DNA from: Paralithodes platypus
Lineage: Eukaryota > Arthropoda > Malacostraca > Decapoda > Lithodidae
DNA length: 64,000 nucleotides
Direction: 5' to 3'
NCBI GenBank assembly: GCA_032716605.1
Contig: CM064517.1
Coordinates: 21,175,276 to 21,239,275 of the forward strand
The position numbers and the translations under genes are program-made. A model generated the notes under the pieces. It saw nothing but the letters and a program-made list of their open reading frames with translations. It made no database searches and was not told the DNA's origin. Numbering within the stretch: position 1 is the stretch's first letter; each line of letters opens with the position of its first letter. Positions 10,680 through 19,044 of this stretch are shown piece after piece.

Positions 10680-11215
10680 TGTTAAGGTTATCTAACTTAC
10701 TTAATAAGGTGGGTACAATATTTCAGGCTTGGAGTGTACCCTCACCTGGTGATGTGTAGAACGATCTAAAATTCACCAAACCTGTTCTCTCTCTCCCTTC
10801 TTCTTCCCCCCTCCCCCTTCTCTCTCCTTCACTCTCTCTCTCAAGATCCCCCCCACTCTCAATTCCCCCCCACTCCCTCTATGTTCACGTTCATGCCAGA
10901 CGTAGGATCATAATTATATTTCTTGATATTAATTCAGTTGGGTAATATTATTTTGATATGGATTCATTTTATGATTATGTTATCATACTCTTTGATGATT
11001 TAGTAAGTTCAAAGATTATGAGAGTAAAATAGGATATTTCAGAATAAGGCCAGTATGATATGTTTACCATTTCCAAGGGTATAAATAGAGCAGACGGAGT
11101 TGGTAAATTCAGTTCTGAGACCATCACCACCTCCTGCCTGTCCTGATTCATCACTTATAAAAGAGTTACCATGGGAATACGATAAGTAGTTAATTTGCCT
11201 TGTCCAATCTTACTC
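10680..11215 (+). repeat. 3' LTR of the integrase-first Gypsy element
   Basis: Starts TGTTAAGG after the polypurine tract. It includes a pyrimidine-rich block (about 10785-10885) and a TATA-like TATAAATA near 11080, suggesting a promoter in the LTR. The right edge is set by where minus-strand RT coding of the next element begins (about 11215). No second LTR is available, so both edges are approximate. Confidence 0.55.
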
Positions 11216-12513
11216 TCTTAATGGTTACGTCATTCAATCTCCTGTAATCTACGCAAAAACGGGTTGACCCATCTTTCTTTTTTTACTAGCACAACAGGGG
11301 AAGACCAGGGGTTGATGGACGGGGTAGCAATTCCGGCCTCTAACATCTCTTGGACTTGGCGTTCCTCTTCCTGGCGTTGTATGGGATTTTTTCTACTGGA
11401 TGGTTGTCTTATGGGGGGGCCTGTGGTGTTAATGATGTGTTGTTCAACATCGGTCTGTCCTATTTCAGTGGGTTGTTGGGCAAATACGTCACTGAACTCT
11501 AGCAATAGTTCGTACATGCTGTGTTTTTGGTGGTCAGATAATGTGTCAGGGAGAGGGGGTAATTTGAGACTGGTAGGGGTTTCATTGGAATCTATGGGGA
11601 GGTCATCAAATGTTTCGAGGTCTCCTATGATGAGGCCTTTTGGTAATGTCAGGGATTCTTCAGAGATATTGGCCACTAGAATGTGGTTTATGCGAGCGGA
11701 AATTATGGCGGGTTGTAGGAGGCAACGATTGGGGTTGGTGGACGTGGTAGTGGGGGAAAATATCATGTGAGTTTGGGGTATGGGTTGAAGGTTAACCCAT
11801 TTTTGATGGCGGGGGGGAATTTGACATTTATCTTGAACTACAGCTGGGCTAATGATGGTGGGGGACCGACTGGTGAGCAGGTGCTCGGTACGCATGAGGG
11901 GGGAGGAATCACTTTGGTGGGGGTCACGTGTGAGGGGGGGATTAACGGCGCGTGTGGGAGGATCAGAGTGGTGAGGTGCGAGTGATTTAGAAAACTGAAT
12001 TTGTTGGTGGGACTGCGGAGGGTTGGTGGGGGAAGAGTTAGGTATAGAACATGGGTTATTGGTGGAGGACTGATGTACTGATTTGTGGTTGTTAAAAGGA
12101 CGAATTTGGGGAGTTTTGTCGGTGGCAGTGACGGTTTGTTTAGAGGTTATATGGGATTGGTGGGTTTGTCTGTCATGAGGGGGTTAGTCAAGTGTGGGGT
12201 TTTGAAGTTTTTTAGGGGTGTGAATTGTGTGGGGGTGGAAGGGAGCTACTGACACAAAGCTGTCACAAGGGAAATTTTGTTGGTTGTGGAGTAGCTGAGC
12301 ATTTCTGGGGGCATGGGGAAAACATTGTTGGGTACATAGGTCGGCATTTTCCCTGGAAACATGTGTACATACATTTTTGGTAGAATGGTTTTTACATACA
12401 TAAGAGTCTGTCTTGGAAACATGGGAGGATTGATCCTGGACAGAGTTAGGAGAAATGGGGGGGTTTACATCATTGAGTTGCTTGGACTTGTCTTCTTTCG
12501 TTTGCTGAGGCAT
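11216..12513 (-). pseudogene. pol linker and N-terminal RT, with in-frame stop and shift
   Basis: A single frame runs from 12513 to 11230 with one in-frame TAA at 12186-12184. It contains a Ser/Pro/Gln/His-rich linker, a pre-RT segment (LPDTLSDHQKHSMYELLLEFSDVF is the recognisable block, about 11490-11560) and the RT start (HIINTTGPPIRQP, EMLEAGIATPSINPWSSPVV, LVKKE). Just after LVKKE there is a one-base shift: DGSTRFCVDYRRLNDVTIK is readable in the adjacent frame down to about 11216, where similarity stops. The plus-strand open stretch 11264-11770 is its antisense. Confidence 0.75.
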
Positions 12514-13094
12514 TTTTTCAACGGAATGAGTGATATTTTGAGAGAACTCGGGGCAAGGGGGGGGGGGGGGTTAGGAGTTACCTTAGTGCTAGCTGCAACT
12601 TGGTAATCTTGACTCGGAGTTTGTTGAGGGTGGAGGTGTTTTTTCTTTTTGTGAACTGGTTTCTGCGTGATTGGTTTGTCAGAGGCTTTGGGTTGGATTT
12701 TTTTTTTTTTTAATGATATCAGCCTCTTGCCGCAGTCAACCTGGGCCTGGAGTTTTTGAAGGAGGTCAAGTCCAAGGAAACCATCGTAATGTTTACAGTG
12801 GGAGGAAAATACTGTGAATGGGTGATAACAATGGGCATGGGGGGCAGGAGTAGTTACTGACAGGGGCAAAGTGTCTCCTAGGAGATTTAAGTAGGTATCA
12901 GCAGCTGAGATTAGTTCTGATTTGGTAGGTAACAAGGGGCCAAATAGTTGGTGGTGTTGATCATAATAAGACTTGAACAAACATGACTTAGCAGCTCCCG
13001 TGTCGATTAACAAGCGGACAGGAATGTCCTTGATTTTGGCCATGTAGTAAATGGGGGCAGTGCGATCAGTTATGGCGTCCCCCGCCGAGGCCAT
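12465..13094 (-). CDS. retropepsin-type aspartic protease segment
   Basis: Begins at ATG 13094, 17 bp past the gag stop and in a different frame, which could be a native gag/pol shift. Protease motifs: RLLIDTGAAKSCLF (catalytic D-T-G) and later FLGLDLLQKLQAQVDC (the GxD segment). A lysine- and proline-rich tail follows. The reading frame then meets a run of 14 G on the plus strand (12557-12570); the pol frame continues in another phase after it, so this homopolymer is the likely frameshift site. Confidence 0.75.
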   Translation of the reverse strand: MASAGDAITDRTAPIYYMAKIKDIPVRLLIDTGAAKSCLFKSYYDQHHQLFGPLLPTKSELISAADTYLNLLGDTLPLSVTTPAPHAHCYHPFTVFSSHCKHYDGFLGLDLLQKLQAQVDCGKRLISLKKKKIQPKASDKPITQKPVHKKKKHLHPQQTPSQDYQVAASTKVTPNPPPPLAPSSLKISLIPLKKCLSKRKKTSPSNSMM

Positions 13095-13111
13095 CGTGGG
13101 CGGGGGATACT

Positions 13112-14086
13112 TTAAAAATCCTGGGAGTCGGTATCTACCTCCTCCAGGGTTTCCTCGGTATCGTCTGAGGTCATGATATGGGCTATGTCTTCGGTGTGCA
13201 TTTCCTCCATTTCTTCCTCTTGTCCCAACTCCTCTTCATTTACAGAAATGCGAGGAGTAAAGGGGCGAGGTTTGGCAGAGTCACGAATTTGATGGAGGGC
13301 ACACTTAGCACTACAGGCAGGGAAATCATAGGGGTTGATAATCACTAATGTAGGGTTCTTACTTTGGTAGGTGTTGTAGGTTTTGTTCCGGTTGAAGATT
13401 CTGCGTGGCTGGGTAGGTTGGAACCGGGGCCTACTGGGTTGGGGCTTGCCGGAAGGGTAGGTAGGTTTGTTGTGGAAGGATGAAGATGGGTAGGCATTCT
13501 TGGAGTTGAAGGTTTGAGCCTTGGGGTTTTGGTTGTCGAGGTGCTGCGGGTGTGTGGGGAACCTCTTGATTACAGCGATTTGGGTGGGTGTTTCTGTGCG
13601 CACGGCCAAAATACGTCGGATCGTGATGAGATCTTTTTGATATCCGACGAAATCGTGCACACGGAAATGATCCTTTACTGCTGAGGGCAATATTGATACA
13701 AGGTTGACCAGAATCTGCTGTTCTTGCTGGATTCTGGTCAATGTGGGGAAAGACACTTTAATATGTTGGGCGATCTTATTCACTGTGGCATCTAGATCGC
13801 CTTCGAATTTAGTGTCTTGGATACGGGTGTGGGCCACGAAAACGCCCAACGAAGGCTTAATGGCCTCTATCACTATTGGGCGAAATTCGTCCCATGTGAG
13901 AGCAGGGTGCACTTGGTAGGCAACCAGGGAAACGGCTTTTCCCAGGTGCGTTAATGTCACGGCTATCTTTTCTGCGTCCGTGGTATAAACTAAGTCAAGT
14001 ACGGGTTTCACTATGTCCATGAACGTTTCAATCTCGTAAGTCTCCCCATCATAATGTGGGATGGGGATGTGAGAACGGTGCGCCAT
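13112..14086 (-). CDS. gag: gag of Gypsy-type element
   Basis: I place the start at ATG 14086-14084 (MAHRSHIPIPHYDGET), 65 bp inside the primer-binding site; the open frame runs further upstream only through leader and LTR. The product is 324 aa. The N-terminal half resembles retrotransposon capsid proteins in general pattern (PHYDGETYEIETFMDIV, LTHLGKAVSLV). The C-terminal half is basic and Pro/Gln/Asn-rich, then very acidic (EEELGQEEEMEEMHTED). There is no CCHC knuckle; CSAKCALH is the nearest Cys/His cluster. The frame is intact. Confidence 0.7.
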   Translation of the reverse strand: MAHRSHIPIPHYDGETYEIETFMDIVKPVLDLVYTTDAEKIAVTLTHLGKAVSLVAYQVHPALTWDEFRPIVIEAIKPSLGVFVAHTRIQDTKFEGDLDATVNKIAQHIKVSFPTLTRIQQEQQILVNLVSILPSAVKDHFRVHDFVGYQKDLITIRRILAVRTETPTQIAVIKRFPTHPQHLDNQNPKAQTFNSKNAYPSSSFHNKPTYPSGKPQPSRPRFQPTQPRRIFNRNKTYNTYQSKNPTLVIINPYDFPACSAKCALHQIRDSAKPRPFTPRISVNEEELGQEEEMEEMHTEDIAHIMTSDDTEETLEEVDTDSQDF

Positions 14087-14150
14087 GATGTTATCGTGTT
14101 CTGGCTGTTCCAAACTTGCAATGTAATGCAACCTTTTATCCGAATCAAGA

Positions 14151-14167
14151 ACCACCGCTGCCACCAA
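14151..14167 (-). promoter_or_regulatory. primer-binding site
   Basis: On the minus strand TTGGTGGCAGCGGTGGT directly follows the LTR end CATAACA. Sequences of the form TGGTGGCAGCGGTGG are common tRNA-complementary primer sites in Gypsy elements; I do not assign the tRNA. Confidence 0.75.
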
Positions 14168-15190
14168 TGTTATGCCCTGTTTTTCTACAGGATTAACTTG
14201 AGTAATGTGAGTTCTAACTGACTGGGTATAGAAGGCTGCATGCACAAAACAAGGTATGAGGAATAGAGAACACAAAATAAGCACACGGTAACAAGACACA
14301 CGATCACTTTTATTGATGTACACACTTCTATAGTTTTCTTGATGATTAATATGAAGCATAAGAAGATATAAATACTCGTACAAGACAAATGATAGAATTG
14401 AACAACACTAGCATTAAGTGGATCTGGATGGAGCCTAGTCTCCCACTTCCAACGTTCAGGTATTAATCTTCTGATCACTGGCTTTATTCACAAGTTTATA
14501 TACTGGAGACCATAAATGTGACTTATAGATTCATATTCACTGTTAGATTTATCACTGGTAGCTCTGGTGCACAAGTAGTAGTTCACAGACTAGATTAGAC
14601 ACGCGTATTTTAGAGCACGGGAATTCTAGTAACCTCAGGGGGGTACTGATCTAAGTTTTATATTCTTGTATCAGAAACACATAGAATGCAAATCAGTGGG
14701 CGAACATCAGATATCACTAGGGTTTCACTTCTATGTAATAATATCTGGATATATGGGTAATTACGAGAGTTAATATCGCCTGTTAATTAATAAACACTGA
14801 TACGCTTAGCACTTCCTAATGGAATGGTTATATATGAATTATACTGGGGCAAAGATATAGCCACTTCATAGAAATATTAATAAGTGAGTCTCTAAATAGC
14901 ACTGTAACACTGTAGCACTGATAGAGTGAATCTTGGGTAGTATTTGATTGGTCTGGTCCTGGTTATCTTGCGTCCGTGATGTTGGGGATAACGACTGGTT
15001 CCGCGGCCGTCCAGATGGTCCATATGTAGAAAGTTCTCAAGACGGATCTCTTAGCGATCGTTGCTGGTTACACTCTTATATACCCTCTGGTTTCTAGACC
15101 TGAATCACAGATATTAGGATCTTCCTGTCAATCTGGATCGGAATTAACGCCAAGCGCATCACACGTCGATCGCTCCGCTTCCCGGTCTGT
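14168..15190 (-). repeat. 5' LTR of the 11-15 kb Gypsy-type element
   Basis: Its 3' edge (CAGGGCATAACA on the minus strand) is at 14168, next to the primer-binding site. The same family occurs at 43.9-45.6, 52.0-57.4 and 57.6-58.9 kb, sharing the CAGGGCATAACA end, an ACTCACC segment and a GGACGGCC / TATCTTG-type core (14,960-15,010 here). The right (5') edge near 15190 is approximate. Confidence 0.7.
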
Positions 15191-15374
15191 ATGAAGGTTA
15201 TAAGGTGTACGTAGATTTCTTTTACGTGGACAGATCCTTCTATCTAAATCTGCCACGGAGTCTGCCGGCTCTGGAACTCAATTCTCAGGAACAAACAATG
15301 ATAGAGCTAGAGGTCAACACAAGGGACCAGCCACTGTTTGGTGTCTATCTTTCAACTGATTTTACTGGGGGCTG

Positions 15375-16238
15375 GAGCTCGGTTTATAGGTTCGGTTTTG
15401 GACCCTGTAGGCAATAGGGATCTTGAGTTTTGATGGACTTATTTGAGCTCTCAATTGATACGGGAACTAGGTAAGGTGGTGATTACTGTTGTGGCACATG
15501 GCTGTATGGAGCCTTCATAATGTGATATAACTGAGCCTTAGTAAGAGGTACTATTTTGGCTATACTGGAAGTATTTAGGGGAGAGAGACTGGATCTACTT
15601 TGCGAGGAGGTTTGGGACATCTTTGATAGGAGCGTCTCTCTTAGATTGCTCAGTCTTCATTCTATGGTATAGCTGAGGTGCTAATTTGGTTATCGGAGTA
15701 TGCAAGAAAGGTTAATGGGTTATTGTGGGTTAATAGAGGTTAGTAAGGGTGTTAGTCATACATGGTTAGTTCATTGATAGGAAGAATTACTGTGCTACCT
15801 GGCAATGACCCGGAAGTCAAAACAGGGGTCAGGTGTACCTCCGCAGGGGTAGGGGTCTCCCTCCTCGGGTGGGTGAAAGGGGTAGGCGCGCGTCCTCTCT
15901 CTGTGATGGTCGTCTGGGCGGCTGTGGCTGGGGGCTTGCCATATTACAAGTGTTTGTAATAACCCTCTGTTTATGAGACAGATGTGGGTGTTCGTAATAC
16001 CAAAACCGAAGGTGCCTTGATCAGCTGGTTTAATTGGTTGGGTTGTTAATTGCATGGTTTGTTGGATGTGGTGGAGACTGGGTTGCTAACTCTGCCACAT
16101 TTATCTGGAAGTATGGCAATAGTGGTTAGTCACTGGCGAGGCGGCTAGCCTTGCACTGACGATCATTTGGTACAGGGTTGTGAATGGGTTGTGAGGGAAT
16201 AGATGGCATGCAAAGGGTTAGTAAAGTTCTAATGGTGT
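15375..16238. repeat. long dispersed repeat, copy 1, part a
   Basis: About 860 bp closely matching 60,990-61,850 in the same orientation (shared blocks such as GGACCCTGTAGGC, ACTGGATCTACTTTGCG, GAGGCGGCTAGCC). In copy 2 the sequence continues without a break; here it is interrupted by the LINE, and resumes at about 21,490. Not recognised as a known family. Confidence 0.8.
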
Positions 16239-16684
16239 AGATATTTTAGCCCTCACTGTAGTTAAGTGCTTAGCAAACCACCCAGTAGTTATCTTGCATG
16301 ACATTGTACTGTAGTTTTGACTAATAAACGTTTGTTTTTCAAAATTCTATTTGTCAAGTTAGTAGAGACGCCGCCGATACCAGCGCCACCTGTGTACGCA
16401 TAAACAAACCCTCTTCTTGTATTTTATATATCAAAGTCTAGCCAATACTGTACTTGGTTGAACTTTTTATCTTGGTTATCTATATAAATCGCACACACTA
16501 ACATTTGTCAAGATAGTTTTAATATTGGGTTAGAATAATTTAGTTACTGTAATACTTTTTGATAGCCTATTTATTAATCGCATTTCAGATACTTGTCACC
16601 ATAATAATAGGCCTCTCACACTCTTGCCAGGGATATTACTAACTCCATTATTATTAGTATTGTGTCGACCACTGTATAAACTAA

Positions 16685-17345
16685 TATACAGGCTTTAGCC
16701 TAACTGTGTCATACTGCTAACATAATTTTATTTTTATTTTCAGGCATAAAATTGTGTTCTAGTGCTAACATATTCTTTTTGTGATTTACAGGCATTAATT
16801 GTACCATATTGCTAACCAATATGTTTTGTTACTGTACTGTATACTGCTTTCCAGTTTTCTCACTAGGCTAAATTAACCCTCTCCCACTTTTTTTTCCAGT
16901 AACTTTTGTAACAAATTACTAGTCCAATGTCCATTTACAATTTTCAGGCTTTAACTGTGTCATACTGCTAACATCAATGTTTGTTATATTTTCAGGCATA
17001 AATTGTGTTCTTGTGATTAACATATTCTTTTTGTGATTTACAGGCATTAATTGCACCATATTGCTAACAAATATTTTTTGTTACTGTACTGTATACTGTT
17101 TTCCAGTTTTCTCACTAGGCTACATTAACCCTCTCCCACTTTTTTTTCCAGTAAATTTTGTAACAAATTTCTAGTCCATTTGTGATTTTCAGGCTTTAAC
17201 TGTGTCATACTGCTAACATCAAATTTCTTTGTTTTATTCAGGCATAAATTGTGTTCTATTGCTAACATATTGTTTGTGATTTACAGGCATATTAATTTTA
17301 TCATATTGCTAACAAAATTTTGTGTGATTTTCAGGAATTAATTGT
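16685..17345 (+). repeat. tandem array of branch-point / T-tract / CAG modules in LINE leader
   Basis: About 2.6 copies of a roughly 250-bp unit. Inside each unit are shorter modules of the form TGCTAAC, 18-30 nt of T-rich sequence, then TTCAGGC or TACAGGC (AG at about 16,742, 16,791, 16,947, 16,995, 17,043, 17,192, 17,241, 17,286 and 17,334). Each module looks like a metazoan 3' splice site: CTAAC branch point, polypyrimidine tract and CAG. The last module abuts the esterase coding region. Confidence 0.75.
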
Positions 17346-17768
17346 ATCACATTACTAACATCAGGCTCGCCCCCGCAAGCACTACGTACGTCATCCACGT
17401 TGGATCTAACGATGTCCAACGGACGCGGTCAGAGGAACTACTTTGCAAGTACCGGCGGCTGATCAGGTCCTTCAAGGAAAAATCTAATAGAATCTTAATT
17501 TCAGGAATTGTTCCCCGGATTGATGTAGAAAACCGATTCTACAACATAGCTACCAGTACAAATCGCCGACTAGCCAAACTCTGCAGGGAGGGACATCGGC
17601 TTTGTCGACACGTGGGATAATTTTTACTATGATAAATCTTTGTTTTCAGGAGATGGTGTACATCTCAATGAAGTAGGAGCTGCACATCTTGGTCGTCTGC
17701 TGAACGATGCAGTCAAGGATTTCCGTTCAAAAAACGGGGTCAACCAGATCCCAGACAGGGTAGTGTAA
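17342..17768 (+). pseudogene. LINE ORF1 esterase (SGNH) fragment
   Basis: The first frame holds TYVIHVGSNDVQ (block III, G-S-N-D at 17402-17413) and LISGIVPRI. Near 17,600 the frame shifts by one base and continues with DTWDNFYYD and SGDGVHLNEVGAAHLGRLL (block V, D and H codons at 17652 and 17661), ending at TAA 17766-17768. Block I with the catalytic Ser is absent; the DNA upstream is the splice-site-like array. So either ORF1 is 5' truncated or block I lies on an upstream exon. Confidence 0.7.
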
Positions 17769-17833
17769 GTCAAATACAAACTGAAAATTCAGACAATGCA
17801 CAATCGGTAACATCCAACTCTAATACTCTTAAG

Positions 17834-18410
17834 GTGTTTTATGTAAATGCTCGTAGCATACGCAATAAAATTTCAGATCTAGAGGAAATCGTGTTTACGG
17901 AACATTATGATATAATTGGCATTACAGAATCTTGGTTAAATACGGAAGACAGAGACTTTTTAGCCGAATATTCGCTTCCTGGTTATACAATGTTTGAGAA
18001 AAGTCGGATCAATAGAAATGGAGGAGGAGTTCTGTTTTTTATAAAGGAAAGTCTTAATCCCGTCTTAATGTCAAAACCTCAAATTGCGAATATAGACATA
18101 TCTTACGTACTATTAAATAATAAACGAGGAACTAAAATAACACTAGCTTTATTATACAGACCCCCATCTCAATCAGTGCAAACTGACAGTGAAATTTATG
18201 AACAAATTGCAGAAATAACTAACATACAAGATACCGTAATTCTTGGCGATTTCAACTTACCTGTGACTAAATGGGGCGATATTCTTACTTCACACTCTGG
18301 ACACGACCTCTATGCTAACTTGCAAGAGAGGTCACTTTTTCAATTTGTACAATCTCCGACCCGTGGTAATAATGTGCTTGACCTTGTACTCGCAACAAAA
18401 AAAGAATTAA
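17834..18410 (+). pseudogene. LINE ORF2 part 1: APE endonuclease
   Basis: Opens near ATG 17834. Endonuclease motifs in order: VNARSIRNK (Asn), GITESWL (Glu), GGGVLFFIK, LALLYRPP, TVILGDFNLPV (Asp/Asn) and NVLDLVLA. The final SDH motif is beyond the MITE at about 19,080 (NSDHCTITF). Coding is cut at TTAA 18407-18410 by the MITE; removal of the MITE and one TTAA returns to the same frame. Confidence 0.88.
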
Positions 18411-19040
18411 CCCGGGAGCTGCGGGGAGACTCTTAAGAGTTCCCCCGGCGCACTGCGGGAAGACTCTTAAGAGTCAGAGAAAATAAAAATCAACTTTTGA
18501 CATCGAAAAAAAAAAAAAATTTTATATTTTTTTTTTTTTATTTTTTTTTTTTTTTTTGGCCCCTGGGCCATGCAAAATCTCAGTCCTCTACCTCCCCTCC
18601 TTCCCCACTTTCCTCCTCTCCTTCAGTTATCACCTATTTTCCCTGTTATTCCCTTATTCTGAGGTATATTTTCGTGCTAACATTAGAAATCCGATTGGAG
18701 GGTGTGGTCATCACTGATAGCAAGCGAGTGCAAGAGAGAGAGAGAGAGTATCGATCGACTGTGTCTCAGTGGCCTTGGGGGAAATTGGCGGGAAAGCAGA
18801 TTGCCTCACCCATACATTATACAACTCGCGGGCTATATCTCCGATTTTGACCATCCAAACGCTGTTTTCACTCGTTTTATTGTTGTTTCAGGTTAATACC
18901 TTTATAATCAACCCATAATAGGCGCATATGGATAAATATTAATGCTATTAATGGCACAATGAATATTTTAGTGACGGAAACACCTCAAATACGTCAGCAC
19001 AGGGGGACGTTTCCAATTACCCCCATGCGCACTTCAGAGG
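18411..19040 (+). mobile_element. TTAA-flanked MITE, family A, copy in LINE ORF2
   Basis: 630 bp between TTAA at 18407-18410 and TTAA at 19041-19044. Ends: CCCGGGAGCTGCGGG on the left, complement of the right CCTCTGAAGTGCGCATGGGG; they match imperfectly (CC...GAA.TGCG). The left part has two copies of a CTCTTAAGAG palindrome in a CTGCGGGAAGA context; a poly-A/T tract and a (GA)n microsatellite lie inside. Four more copies: 46,158-46,820 (+), 52,681-53,293 (-), 54,434-55,041 (-), 59,840-60,922 (-). No transposase coding. Confidence 0.88.
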
Positions 19041-19044
19041 TTAA

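Larger units (their letters stand above)
7072..11215 (+). mobile_element. Gypsy-type LTR retrotransposon with integrase-first pol (Gmr1-like order), 5' truncated
   Basis: Plus-strand order is pre-integrase TRS motif, integrase, then RT, RNase H, stop, polypurine tract and 3' LTR. RT and RNase H are of Ty3/Gypsy type, but the integrase lies upstream as in Ty1/Copia, the arrangement described for Gmr1-like Gypsy elements. The integrase C-terminus and RT share one open frame, and RNase H is followed at once by stop, polypurine tract and LTR, so the order is not caused by two abutting fragments. No gag, protease or 5' LTR is found upstream of about 7072. A 480-bp MITE interrupts the integrase and there is a frameshift near 7550. 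Confidence 0.8.
11216..15190 (-). mobile_element. Gypsy-type LTR retrotransposon, 5' half only
   Basis: Minus strand from the right: LTR of about 1 kb, primer-binding site, gag, aspartic protease, long Pro/Gln/Ser-rich linker and the first part of RT, then an abrupt end at about 11215 against the neighbouring LTR. The remaining RT, RNase H, integrase and 3' LTR are not in the window. Broken by at least two shifts (the gag/protease offset may be a native frameshift site) and one in-frame stop. Confidence 0.8.

Noticed and set aside
11264..11770. 168-codon plus-strand frame
   Set aside because: Antisense of the Gypsy pol linker and RT, where motifs are clear.
16685..17345. CRISPR-like repeat array
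   Set aside because: Units are degenerate, abut each other without unique spacers, and lie in a eukaryotic LINE leader.
18497..18850. 117-codon frame in the family-A MITE
   Set aside because: Begins in a poly-A/T tract and overlaps (GA)n; open in some copies by composition only, with no motif or consistent limits.
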